A DNA stretch of 64,000 nucleotides, taken from contig OX457034.1 of NCBI GenBank assembly GCA_949752745.1, positions 30,237,544 through 30,301,543 of the forward strand. The letters are read 5' to 3'. Positions 21,701 through 35,200 of the stretch are shown in pieces. The notes under the pieces were generated by a model, which did no database searches, was not told where the DNA came from, and saw only the letters and a list, made by a program, of their open reading frames with translations. The stretch is from Protula sp. h YS-2021. Taxonomy: Eukaryota > Annelida > Polychaeta > Sabellida > Serpulidae. How positions within the stretch are numbered: the stretch's first letter is position 1; each line of letters starts with the position of its first letter. A program made the translations under genes and the position numbers.

Positions 21701-24700
21701 TAGCGCTATTACTCTTATATTTATGACTTCCTTAAAATCTAAGCGGTTATTGTTGCAAGATCAAAGATTTCAATTTAGTTCGTTCGTTGCATAGACTGCA
21801 CATCCTATCTTTTATTTTAGTGTTAATGCATGTTTAACTGGCCAGTCGTTAACTGGTCAACCGTCAATGATGGATAATGGATTTACAGACATGTCTTGTT
21901 ATATTTTCCATGTTGATCAAACCAACACAGGTTAAACAAGACCCAAACAGTCTGAGAAATCTGATAGATTCACAGCAGGTTATATACAAATAGTGAAAAT
22001 GGTTAATTTGGTGGATACGTTAAATTTTGAAAGTGGAATATCTTTAAAAGTATTGGTGATAGAGAGACGGGGATTTGACGAGGTGATATGGCGAATATGA
22101 ATTATGTATGATCCAGTAGTGTTTTTAGGCCATTCTGAGCCCTTTAAATTGCACTTTTACAAAGGCAAAGTTTTCTACAGGCGAGTGTTAAATGAATGGT
22201 TTTAAGAACAGCGAGATAGTTTTTTTATAAATAGATTTGTCTATTTCTTAGTGATTGGATGAATGATCAGATCAGTCCTGGAAAAAACTTCACAATAACT
22301 ATGTAACTGTTTGATATATTTTTTTAAAGTAAACCTTTGTAACCATATACATCCTTCATGTTACCAGTTACCAATACAAATATATGTAATGTAAGAAGCT
22401 ACTAAATTTCAACTTACAATTTAGATGTTTTCAGCATTTTATTTACAGTAGACTTTGTAAACCTAAATAATTAAAATGTACTTCTATTTCCAGCCGAGTG
22501 TGAGATGTGAGAAATAATTCTGGGGTTACGGTATATACCGCCAACAACTGGAAAAATAAAAATAAATCAAGGGGTAATGTCATTGAATGTGTGATTTGTT
22601 TTAAGAACTACAAAAAGATGTATGTATTCCATAGGTAAAAATTGTAATTTATTTCTGCATACAAGCAATATGTATTTGCACCAATTATCAACTCTAAAGA
22701 AATCAGGTATTACACATATACCACCGACAAAAATGAAAATCCTGTGACTTTCTCAGTGAATTTGTGATATGGTTCAAGAGCTAGAAAGGAATGTATGTAT
22801 ACCTTTAGTAAAATTTGAACTTTATTTCTGGATACAAGCAATCGGTAGCTGCAACAAGTATCAACAGAAACAAATCACCAGAAAACATTGATGTAAAAAT
22901 TCAAAGGTCCAGTACATAATACGGCATATCCTCGTCTCGGACATTTGTCGTTGTCATGTATCTGCGCCGTATGTCGAATTATGCTGACACAGTTGACGCC
23001 CCACTCTAGCGCTATTACTCTTATATTTATGACTTCCTTAAAATCTAAGCGGTTATTGTTGCAAGATCAAAGATTTCAATTTAGTTCGTTCGTTGCATAG
23101 ACTGCACATCCTATCTTTTATTTTAGTGTTAATGCATGTTTAACTGGCCAGTCGTTAACTGGTCAACCGTCAATGATGGATAATGGATTTACAGACATGT
23201 CTTGTTATATTTTCCATGTTGATCAAACCAACACAGGTTAAACAAGACCCAAACAGTCTGAGAAATCTGATAGATTCACAGCAGGTTATATACAAATAGT
23301 GAAAATGGTTAATTTGGTGGATACGTTAAATTTTGAAAGTGGAATATCTTTAAAAGTATTGGTGATAGAGAGACGGGGATTTGACGAGGTGATATGGCGA
23401 ATATGAATTATGTATGATCCAGTAGTGTTTTTAGGCCATTCTGAGCCCTTTAAATTGCACTTTTACAAAGGCAAAGTTTTCTACAGGCGAGTGTTAAATG
23501 AATGGTTTTAAGAACAGCGAGATAGTTTTTTTATAAATAGATTTGTCTATTTCTTAGTGATTGGATGAATGATCAGATCAGTCCTGGAAAAAACTTCACA
23601 ATAACTATGTAACTGTTTGATATATTTTTTTAAAGTAAACCTTTGTAACCATATACATCCTTCATGTTACCAGTTACCAATACAAATATATGTAATGTAA
23701 GAAGCTACTAAATTTCAACTTACAATTTAGATGTTTTCAGCATTTTATTTACAGTAGACTTTGTAAACCTAAATAATTAAAATGTACTTCTATTTCCAGC
23801 CGAGTGTGAGATGTGAGAAATAATTCTGGGGTTACGGTATATACCGCCAACAACTGGAAAAATAAAAATAAATCAAGGGGTAATGTCATTGAATGTGTGA
23901 TTTGTTTTAAGAACTACAAAAAGATGTATGTATTCCATAGGTAAAAATTGTAATTTATTTCTGCATACAAGCAATATGTATTTGCACCAATTATCAACTC
24001 TAAAGAAATCAGGTATTACACATATACCACCGACAAAAATGAAAATCCTGTGACTTTCTCAGTGAATTTGTGATATGGTTCAAGAGCTAGAAAGGAATGT
24101 ATGTATACCTTTAGTAAAATTTGAACTTTATTTCTGGATACAAGCAATCGGTAGCTGCAACAAGTATCAACAGAAACAAATCACCAGAAAACATTGATGT
24201 AAAAATTCAAAGGTCCAGTACATAATACGGCATATCCTCGTCTCGGACATTTGTCGTTGTCATGTATCTGCGCCGTATGTCGAATTATGCTGACACAGTT
24301 GACGCCCCACTCTAGCGCTATTACTCTTATATTTATGACTTCCTTAAAATCTAAGCGGTTATTGTTGCAAGATCAAAGATTTCAATTTAGTTCGTTCGTT
24401 GCATAGACTGCACATCCTATCTTTTATTTTAGTGTTAATGCATGTTTAACTGGCCAGTCGTTAACTGGTCAACCGTCAATGATGGATAATGGATTTACAG
24501 ACATGTCTTGTTATATTTTCCATGTTGATCAAACCAACACAGGTTAAACAAGACCCAAACAGTCTGAGAAATCTGATAGATTCACAGCAGGTTATATACA
24601 AATAGTGAAAATGGTTAATTTGGTGGATACGTTAAATTTTGAAAGTGGAATATCTTTAAAAGTATTGGTGATAGAGAGACGGGGATTTGACGAGGTGATA

Positions 24701-27700
24701 TGGCGAATATGAATTATGTATGATCCAGTAGTGTTTTTAGGCCATTCTGAGCCCTTTAAATTGCACTTTTACAAAGGCAAAGTTTTCTACAGGCGAGTGT
24801 TAAATGAATGGTTTTAAGAACAGCGAGATAGTTTTTTTATAAATAGATTTGTCTATTTCTTAGTGATTGGATGAATGATCAGATCAGTCCTGGAAAAAAC
24901 TTCACAATAACTATGTAACTGTTTGATATATTTTTTTAAAGTAAACCTTTGTAACCATATACATCCTTCATGTTACCAGTTACCAATACAAATATATGTA
25001 ATGTAAGAAGCTACTAAATTTCAACTTACAATTTAGATGTTTTCAGCATTTTATTTACAGTAGACTTTGTAAACCTAAATAATTAAAATGTACTTCTATT
25101 TCCAGCCGAGTGTGAGATGTGAGAAATAATTCTGGGGTTACGGTATATACCGCCAACAACTGGAAAAATAAAAATAAATCAAGGGGTAATGTCATTGAAT
25201 GTGTGATTTGTTTTAAGAACTACAAAAAGATGTATGTATTCCATAGGTAAAAATTGTAATTTATTTCTGCATACAAGCAATATGTATTTGCACCAATTAT
25301 CAACTCTAAAGAAATCAGGTATTACACATATACCACCGACAAAAATGAAAATCCTGTGACTTTCTCAGTGAATTTGTGATATGGTTCAAGAGCTAGAAAG
25401 GAATGTATGTATACCTTTAGTAAAATTTGAACTTTATTTCTGGATACAAGCAATCGGTAGCTGCAACAAGTATCAACAGAAACAAATCACCAGAAAACAT
25501 TGATGTAAAAATTCAAAGGTCCAGTACATAATACGGCATATCCTCGTCTCGGACATTTGTCGTTGTCATGTATCTGCGCCGTATGTCGAATTATGCTGAC
25601 ACAGTTGACGCCCCACTCTAGCGCTATTACTCTTATATTTATGACTTCCTTAAAATCTAAGCGGTTATTGTTGCAAGATCAAAGATTTCAATTTAGTTCG
25701 TTCGTTGCATAGACTGCACATCCTATCTTTTATTTTAGTGTTAATGCATGTTTAACTGGCCAGTCGTTAACTGGTCAACCGTCAATGATGGATAATGGAT
25801 TTACAGACATGTCTTGTTATATTTTCCATGTTGATCAAACCAACACAGGTTAAACAAGACCCAAACAGTCTGAGAAATCTGATAGATTCACAGCAGGTTA
25901 TATACAAATAGTGAAAATGGTTAATTTGGTGGATACGTTAAATTTTGAAAGTGGAATATCTTTAAAAGTATTGGTGATAGAGAGACGGGGATTTGACGAG
26001 GTGATATGGCGAATATGAATTATGTATGATCCAGTAGTGTTTTTAGGCCATTCTGAGCCCTTTAAATTGCACTTTTACAAAGGCAAAGTTTTCTACAGGC
26101 GAGTGTTAAATGAATGGTTTTAAGAACAGCGAGATAGTTTTTTTATAAATAGATTTGTCTATTTCTTAGTGATTGGATGAATGATCAGATCAGTCCTGGA
26201 AAAAACTTCACAATAACTATGTAACTGTTTGATATATTTTTTTAAAGTAAACCTTTGTAACCATATACATCCTTCATGTTACCAGTTACCAATACAAATA
26301 TATGTAATGTAAGAAGCTACTAAATTTCAACTTACAATTTAGATGTTTTCAGCATTTTATTTACAGTAGACTTTGTAAACCTAAATAATTAAAATGTACT
26401 TCTATTTCCAGCCGAGTGTGAGATGTGAGAAATAATTCTGGGGTTACGGTATATACCGCCAACAACTGGAAAAATAAAAATAAATCAAGGGGTAATGTCA
26501 TTGAATGTGTGATTTGTTTTAAGAACTACAAAAAGATGTATGTATTCCATAGGTAAAAATTGTAATTTATTTCTGCATACAAGCAATATGTATTTGCACC
26601 AATTATCAACTCTAAAGAAATCAGGTATTACACATATACCACCGACAAAAATGAAAATCCTGTGACTTTCTCAGTGAATTTGTGATATGGTTCAAGAGCT
26701 AGAAAGGAATGTATGTATACCTTTAGTAAAATTTGAACTTTATTTCTGGATACAAGCAATCGGTAGCTGCAACAAGTATCAACAGAAACAAATCACCAGA
26801 AAACATTGATGTAAAAATTCAAAGGTCCAGTACATAATACGGCATATCCTCGTCTCGGACATTTGTCGTTGTCATGTATCTGCGCCGTATGTCGAATTAT
26901 GCTGACACAGTTGACGCCCCACTCTAGCGCTATTACTCTTATATTTATGACTTCCTTAAAATCTAAGCGGTTATTGTTGCAAGATCAAAGATTTCAATTT
27001 AGTTCGTTCGTTGCATAGACTGCACATCCTATCTTTTATTTTAGTGTTAATGCATGTTTAACTGGCCAGTCGTTAACTGGTCAACCGTCAATGATGGATA
27101 ATGGATTTACAGACATGTCTTGTTATATTTTCCATGTTGATCAAACCAACACAGGTTAAACAAGACCCAAACAGTCTGAGAAATCTGATAGATTCACAGC
27201 AGGTTATATACAAATAGTGAAAATGGTTAATTTGGTGGATACGTTAAATTTTGAAAGTGGAATATCTTTAAAAGTATTGGTGATAGAGAGACGGGGATTT
27301 GACGAGGTGATATGGCGAATATGAATTATGTATGATCCAGTAGTGTTTTTAGGCCATTCTGAGCCCTTTAAATTGCACTTTTACAAAGGCAAAGTTTTCT
27401 ACAGGCGAGTGTTAAATGAATGGTTTTAAGAACAGCGAGATAGTTTTTTTATAAATAGATTTGTCTATTTCTTAGTGATTGGATGAATGATCAGATCAGT
27501 CCTGGAAAAAACTTCACAATAACTATGTAACTGTTTGATATATTTTTTTAAAGTAAACCTTTGTAACCATATACATCCTTCATGTTACCAGTTACCAATA
27601 CAAATATATGTAATGTAAGAAGCTACTAAATTTCAACTTACAATTTAGATGTTTTCAGCATTTTATTTACAGTAGACTTTGTAAACCTAAATAATTAAAA

Positions 27701-29222
27701 TGTACTTCTATTTCCAGCCGAGTGTGAGATGTGAGAAATAATTCTGGGGTTACGGTATATACCGCCAACAACTGGAAAAATAAAAATAAATCAAGGGGTA
27801 ATGTCATTGAATGTGTGATTTGTTTTAAGAACTACAAAAAGATGTATGTATTCCATAGGTAAAAATTGTAATTTATTTCTGCATACAAGCAATATGTATT
27901 TGCACCAATTATCAACTCTAAAGAAATCAGGTATTACACATATACCACCGACAAAAATGAAAATCCTGTGACTTTCTCAGTGAATTTGTGATATGGTTCA
28001 AGAGCTAGAAAGGAATGTATGTATACCTTTAGTAAAATTTGAACTTTATTTCTGGATACAAGCAATCGGTAGCTGCAACAAGTATCAACAGAAACAAATC
28101 ACCAGAAAACATTGATGTAAAAATTCAAAGGTCCAGTACATAATACGGCATATCCTCGTCTCGGACATTTGTCGTTGTCATGTATCTGCGCCGTATGTCG
28201 AATTATGCTGACACAGTTGACGCCCCACTCTAGCGCTATTACTCTTATATTTATGACTTCCTTAAAATCTAAGCGGTTATTGTTGCAAGATCAAAGATTT
28301 CAATTTAGTTCGTTCGTTGCATAGACTGCACATCCTATCTTTTATTTTAGTGTTAATGCATGTTTAACTGGCCAGTCGTTAACTGGTCAACCGTCAATGA
28401 TGGATAATGGATTTACAGACATGTCTTGTTATATTTTCCATGTTGATCAAACCAACACAGGTTAAACAAGACCCAAACAGTCTGAGAAATCTGATAGATT
28501 CACAGCAGGTTATATACAAATAGTGAAAATGGTTAATTTGGTGGATACGTTAAATTTTGAAAGTGGAATATCTTTAAAAGTATTGGTGATAGAGAGACGG
28601 GGATTTGACGAGGTGATATGGCGAATATGAATTATGTATGATCCAGTAGTGTTTTTAGGCCATTCTGAGCCCTTTAAATTGCACTTTTACAAAGGCAAAG
28701 TTTTCTACAGGCGAGTGTTAAATGAATGGTTTTAAGAACAGCGAGATAGTTTTTTTATAAATAGATTTGTCTATTTCTTAGTGATTGGATGAATGATCAG
28801 ATCAGTCCTGGAAAAAACTTCACAATAACTATGTAACTGTTTGATATATTTTTTTAAAGTAAACCTTTGTAACCATATACATCCTTCATGTTACCAGTTA
28901 CCAATACAAATATATGTAATGTAAGAAGCTACTAAATTTCAACTTACAATTTAGATGTTTTCAGCATTTTATTTACAGTAGACTTTGTAAACCTAAATAA
29001 TTAAAATGTACTTCTATTTCCAGCCGAGTGTGAGATGTGAGAAATAATTCTGGGGTTACGGTATATACCGCCAACAACTGGAAAAATAAAAATAAATCAA
29101 GGGGTAATGTCATTGAATGTGTGATTTGTTTTAAGAACTACAAAAAGATGTATGTATTCCATAGGTAAAAATTGTAATTTATTTCTGCATACAAGCAATA
29201 TGTATTTGCACCAATTATCAAC
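18775..29222. repeat. Recently amplified eight-unit block (U14-U21)
   Basis: Eight consecutive units share two diagnostic bases: T at unit position 422 (for example 19196) and G at 1279 (for example 20053). I saw no other differences among them. The next unit, U22 (29223-30528), keeps T422 but has G632 and A1279, marking the block edge inside U22. The U13 right half, before the block, already has G1279. Elsewhere T422 appears only in U12 and U27, and G1279 nowhere. The block is best explained by tandem multiplication of a single variant unit, beginning right next to the 16276-18069 insertion. Confidence 0.8.
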
Positions 29223-32200
29223 TCTAAAGAAATCAGGTATTACACATATACCACCGACAAAAATGAAAATCCTGTGACTTTCTCAGTGAATTTGTGATAT
29301 GGTTCAAGAGCTAGAAAGGAATGTATGTATACCTTTAGTAAAATTTGAACTTTATTTCTGGATACAAGCAATCGGTAGCTGCAACAAGTATCAACAGAAA
29401 CAAATCACCAGAAAACATTGATGTAAAAATTCAAAGGTCCAGTACATAATACGGCATATCCTCGTCTCGGACATTTGTCGTTGTCATGTATCTGCGCCGT
29501 ATGTCGAATTATGCTGACACAGTTGACGCCCCACTCTAGCGCTATTACTCTTATATTTATGACTTCCTTAAAATCTAAGCGGTTATTGTTGCAAGATCAA
29601 AGATTTCAATTTAGTTCGTTCGTTGCATAGACTGCACATCCTATCTTTTATTTTAGTGTTAATGCATGTTTAACTGGCCAGTCGTTAACTGGTCAACCGT
29701 CAATGATGGATAATGGATTTACAGACATGTCTTGTTATATTTTCCATGTTGATCAAACCAACACAGGTTAAACAAGACCCAAACAGTCTGAGAAATCTGA
29801 TAGATTCACAGCAGGTTATATACAAATAGTGAAAATGGTTAATTTGGTGGATAGGTTAAATTTTGAAAGTGGAATATCTTTAAAAGTATTGGTGATAGAG
29901 AGACGGGGATTTGACGAGGTGATATGGCGAATATGAATTATGTATGATCCAGTAGTGTTTTTAGGCCATTCTGAGCCCTTTAAATTGCACTTTTACAAAG
30001 GCAAAGTTTTCTACAGGCGAGTGTTAAATGAATGGTTTTAAGAACAGCGAGATAGTTTTTTTATAAATAGATTTGTCTATTTCTTAGTGATTGGATGAAT
30101 GATCAGATCAGTCCTGGAAAAAACTTCACAATAACTATGTAACTGTTTGATATATTTTTTTAAAGTAAACCTTTGTAACCATATACATCCTTCATGTTAC
30201 CAGTTACCAATACAAATATATGTAATGTAAGAAGCTACTAAATTTCAACTTACAATTTAGATGTTTTCAGCATTTTATTTACAGTAGACTTTGTAAACCT
30301 AAATAATTAAAATGTACTTCTATTTCCAGCCGAGTGTGAGATGTGAGAAATAATTCTGGGGTTACGGTATATACCGCCAACAACTGGAAAAATAAAAATA
30401 AATCAAGGGGTAATGTCATTGAATGTGTGATTTGTTTTAAGAACTACAAAAAGATGTATGTATTCCATAGGTAAAAATTGTAATTTATTTCTGCATACAA
30501 ACAATATGTATTTGCACCAATTATCAACTCTAAAGAAATCAGGTATTACACATATACCACCGACAAAAATGAAAATCCTGTGACTTTCTCAGTGAATTTG
30601 TGATATGGTTCAAGAGCTAGAAAGGAATGTATGTATACCTTTAGTAAAATTTGAACTTTATTTCTGGATACAAGCAATCGGTAGCTGCAACAAGTATCAA
30701 CAGAAACAAATCACCAGAAAACATTGATGTAAAAATTCAAAGGTCCAGTACATAATACGGCATATCCTCGTCTCGGACATTTGTCGTTGTCATGTATCTG
30801 CGCCGTATGTCGAATTATGCTGACACAGTTGACGCCCCACTCTAGCGCTATTACTCTTATATTTATGACTTCCTTAAAATCTAAGCGGTTATTGTTGCAA
30901 GATCAAAGATTTCAATTTAGTTCGTTCGTTGCATAGACTGCACATCCTAGCTTTTATTTTAGTGTTAATGCATGTTTAACTGGCCAGTCGTTAACTGGTC
31001 AACCGTCAATGATGGATAATGGATTTACAGACATGTCTTGTTATATTTTCCATGTTGATCAAACCAACACAGGTTAAACAAGACCCAAACAGTCTGAGAA
31101 ATCTGATAGATTCACAGCAGGTTATATACAAATAGTGAAAATGGTTAATTTGGTGGATACGTTAAATTTTGAAAGTGGAATATCTTTAAAAGTATTGGTG
31201 ATAGAGAGACGGGGATTTGACGAGGTGATATGGCGAATATGAATTATGTATGATCCAGTAGTGTTTTTAGGCCATTCTGAGCCCTTTAAATTGCACTTTT
31301 ACAAAGGCAAAGTTTTCTACAGGCGAGTGTTAAATGAATGGTTTTAAGAACAGCGAGATAGTTTTTTTATAAATAGATTTGTCTATTTCTTAGTGATTGG
31401 ATGAATGATCAGATCAGTCCTGGAAAAAACTTCACAATAACTATGTAACTGTTTGATATATTTTTTTAAAGTAAACCTTTGTAACCATATACATCCTTCA
31501 TGTTACCAGTTACCAATACAAATATATGTAATGTAAGAAGCTACTAAATTTCAACTTACAATTTAGATGTTTTCAGCATTTTATTTACAGTAGACTTTGT
31601 AAACCTAAATAATTAAAATGTACTTCTATTTCCAGCCGAGTGTGAGATGTGAGAAATAATTCTGGGGTTACGGTATATACCGCCAACAACTGGAAAAATA
31701 AAAATAAATCAAGGGGTAATGTCATTGAATGTGTGATTTGTTTTAAGAACTACAAAAAGATGTATGTATTCCATAGGTAAAAATTGTAATTTATTTCTGC
31801 ATACAAACAATATGTATTTGCACCAATTATCAACTCTAAAGAAATCAGGTATTACACATATACCACCGACAAAAATGAAAATCCTGTGACTTTCTCAGTG
31901 AATTTGTGATATGGTTCAAGAGCTAGAAAGGAATGTATGTATACCTTTAGTAAAATTTGAACTTTATTTCTGGATACAAGCAATCGGTAGCTGCAACAAG
32001 TATCAACAGAAACAAATCACCAGAAAACATTGATGTAAAAATTCAAAGGTCCAGTACATAATACGGCATATCCTCGTCTCGGACATTTGTCGTTGTCATG
32101 TATCTGCGCCGTATGTCGAATTATGCTGACACAGTTGACGCCCCACTCTAGCGCTATTACTCTTATATTTATGACTTCCTTAAAATCTAAGCGGTTATTG

Positions 32201-35200
32201 TTGCAAGATCAAAGATTTCAATTTAGTTCGTTCGTTGCATAGACTGCACATCCTAGCTTTTATTTTAGTGTTAATGCATGTTTAACTGGCCAGTCGTTAA
32301 CTGGTCAACCGTCAATGATGGATAATGGATTTACAGACATGTCTTGTTATATTTTCCATGTTGATCAAACCAACACAGGTTAAACAAGACCCAAACAGTC
32401 TGAGAAATCTGATAGATTCACAGCAGGTTATATACAAATAGTGAAAATGGTTAATTTGGTGGATACGTTAAATTTTGAAAGTGGAATATCTTTAAAAGTA
32501 TTGGTGATAGAGAGACGGGGATTTGACGAGGTGATATGGCGAATATGAATTATGTATGATCCAGTAGTGTTTTTAGGCCATTCTGAGCCCTTTAAATTGC
32601 ACTTTTACAAAGGCAAAGTTTTCTACAGGCGAGTGTTAAATGAATGGTTTTAAGAACAGCGAGATAGTTTTTTTATAAATAGATTTGTCTATTTCTTAGT
32701 GATTGGATGAATGATCAGATCAGTCCTGGAAAAAACTTCACAATAACTATGTAACTGTTTGATATATTTTTTTAAAGTAAACCTTTGTAACCATATACAT
32801 CCTTCATGTTACCAGTTACCAATACAAATATATGTAATGTAAGAAGCTACTAAATTTCAACTTACAATTTAGATGTTTTCAGCATTTTATTTACAGTAGA
32901 CTTTGTAAACCTAAATAATTAAAATGTACTTCTATTTCCAGCCGAGTGTGAGATGTGAGAAATAATTCTGGGGTTACGGTATATACCGCCAACAACTGGA
33001 AAAATAAAAATAAATCAAGGGGTAATGTCATTGAATGTGTGATTTGTTTTAAGAACTACAAAAAGATGTATGTATTCCATAGGTAAAAATTGTAATTTAT
33101 TTCTGCATACAAACAATATGTATTTGCACCAATTATCAACTCTAAAGAAATCAGGTATTACACATATACCACCGACAAAAATGAAAATCCTGTGACTTTC
33201 TCAGTGAATTTGTGATATGGTTCAAGAGCTAGAAAGGAATGTATGTATACCTTTAGTAAAATTTGAACTTTATTTCTGGATACAAGCAATCGGTAGCTGC
33301 AACAAGTATCAACAGAAACAAATCACCAGAAAACATTGATGTAAAAATTCAAAGGTCCAGTACATAATACGGCATATCCTCGTCTCGGACATTTGTCGTT
33401 GTCATGTATCTGCGCCGTATGTCGAATTATGCTGACACAGTTGACGCCCCACTCTAGCGCTATTACTCTTATATTTATGACTTCCTTAAAATCTAAGCGG
33501 TTATTGTTGCAAGATCAAAGATTTCAATTTAGTTCGTTCGTTGCATAGACTGCACATCCTAGCTTTTATTTTAGTGTTAATGCATGTTTAACTGGCCAGT
33601 CGTTAACTGGTCAACCGTCAATGATGGATAATGGATTTACAGACATGTCTTGTTATATTTTCCATGTTGATCAAACCAACACAGGTTAAACAAGACCCAA
33701 ACAGTCTGAGAAATCTGATAGATTCACAGCAGGTTATATACAAATAGTGAAAATGGTTAATTTGGTGGATAGGTTAAATTTTGAAAGTGGAATATCTTTA
33801 AAAGTATTGGTGATAGAGAGACGGGGATTTGACGAGGTGATATGGCGAATATGAATTATGTATGATCCAGTAGTGTTTTTAGGCCATTCTGAGCCCTTTA
33901 AATTGCACTTTTACAAAGGCAAAGTTTTCTACAGGCGAGTGTTAAATGAATGGTTTTAAGAACAGCGAGATAGTTTTTTTATAAATAGATTTGTCTATTT
34001 CTTAGTGATTGGATGAATGATCAGATCAGTCCTGGAAAAAACTTCACAATAACTATGTAACTGTTTGATATATTTTTTTAAAGTAAACCTTTGTAACCAT
34101 ATACATCCTTCATGTTACCAGTTACCAATACAAATATATGTAATGTAAGAAGCTACTAAATTTCAACTTACAATTTAGATGTTTTCAGCATTTTATTTAC
34201 AGTAGACTTTGTAAACCTAAATAATTAAAATGTACTTCTATTTCCAGCCGAGTGTGAGATGTGAGAAATAATTCTGGGGTTACGGTATATACCGCCAACA
34301 ACTGGAAAAATAAAAATAAATCAAGGGGTAATGTCATTGAATGTGTGATTTGTTTTAAGAACTACAAAAAGATGTATGTATTCCATAGGTAAAAATTGTA
34401 ATTTATTTCTGCATACAAACAATATGTATTTGCACCAATTATCAACTCTAAAGAAATCAGGTATTACACATATACCACCGACAAAAATGAAAATCCTGTG
34501 ACTTTCTCAGTGAATTTGTGATATGGTTCAAGAGCTAGAAAGGAATGTATGTATACCTTTAGTAAAATTTGAACTTTATTTCTGGATACAAGCAATCGGT
34601 AGCTGCAACAAGTATCAACAGAAACAAATCACCAGAAAACATTGATGTAAAAATTCAAAGGTCCAGTACATAATACGGCATATCCTCGTCTCGGACATTT
34701 GTCGTTGTCATGTATCTGCGCCGTATGTCGAATTATGCTGACACAGTTGACGCCCCACTCTAGCGCTATTACTCTTATATTTATGACTTCCTTAAAATCT
34801 AAGCGGTTATTGTTGCAAGATCAAAGATTTCAATTTAGTTCGTTCGTTGCATAGACTGCACATCCTAGCTTTTATTTTAGTGTTAATGCATGTTTAACTG
34901 GCCAGTCGTTAACTGGTCAACCGTCAATGATGGATAATGGATTTACAGACATGTCTTGTTATATTTTCCATGTTGATCAAACCAACACAGGTTAAACAAG
35001 ACCCAAACAGTCTGAGAAATCTGATAGATTCACAGCAGGTTATATACAAATAGTGAAAATGGTTAATTTGGTGGATACGTTAAATTTTGAAAGTGGAATA
35101 TCTTTAAAAGTATTGGTGATAGAGAGACGGGGATTTGACGAGGTGATATGGCGAATATGAATTATGTATGATCCAGTAGTGTTTTTAGGCCATTCTGAGC

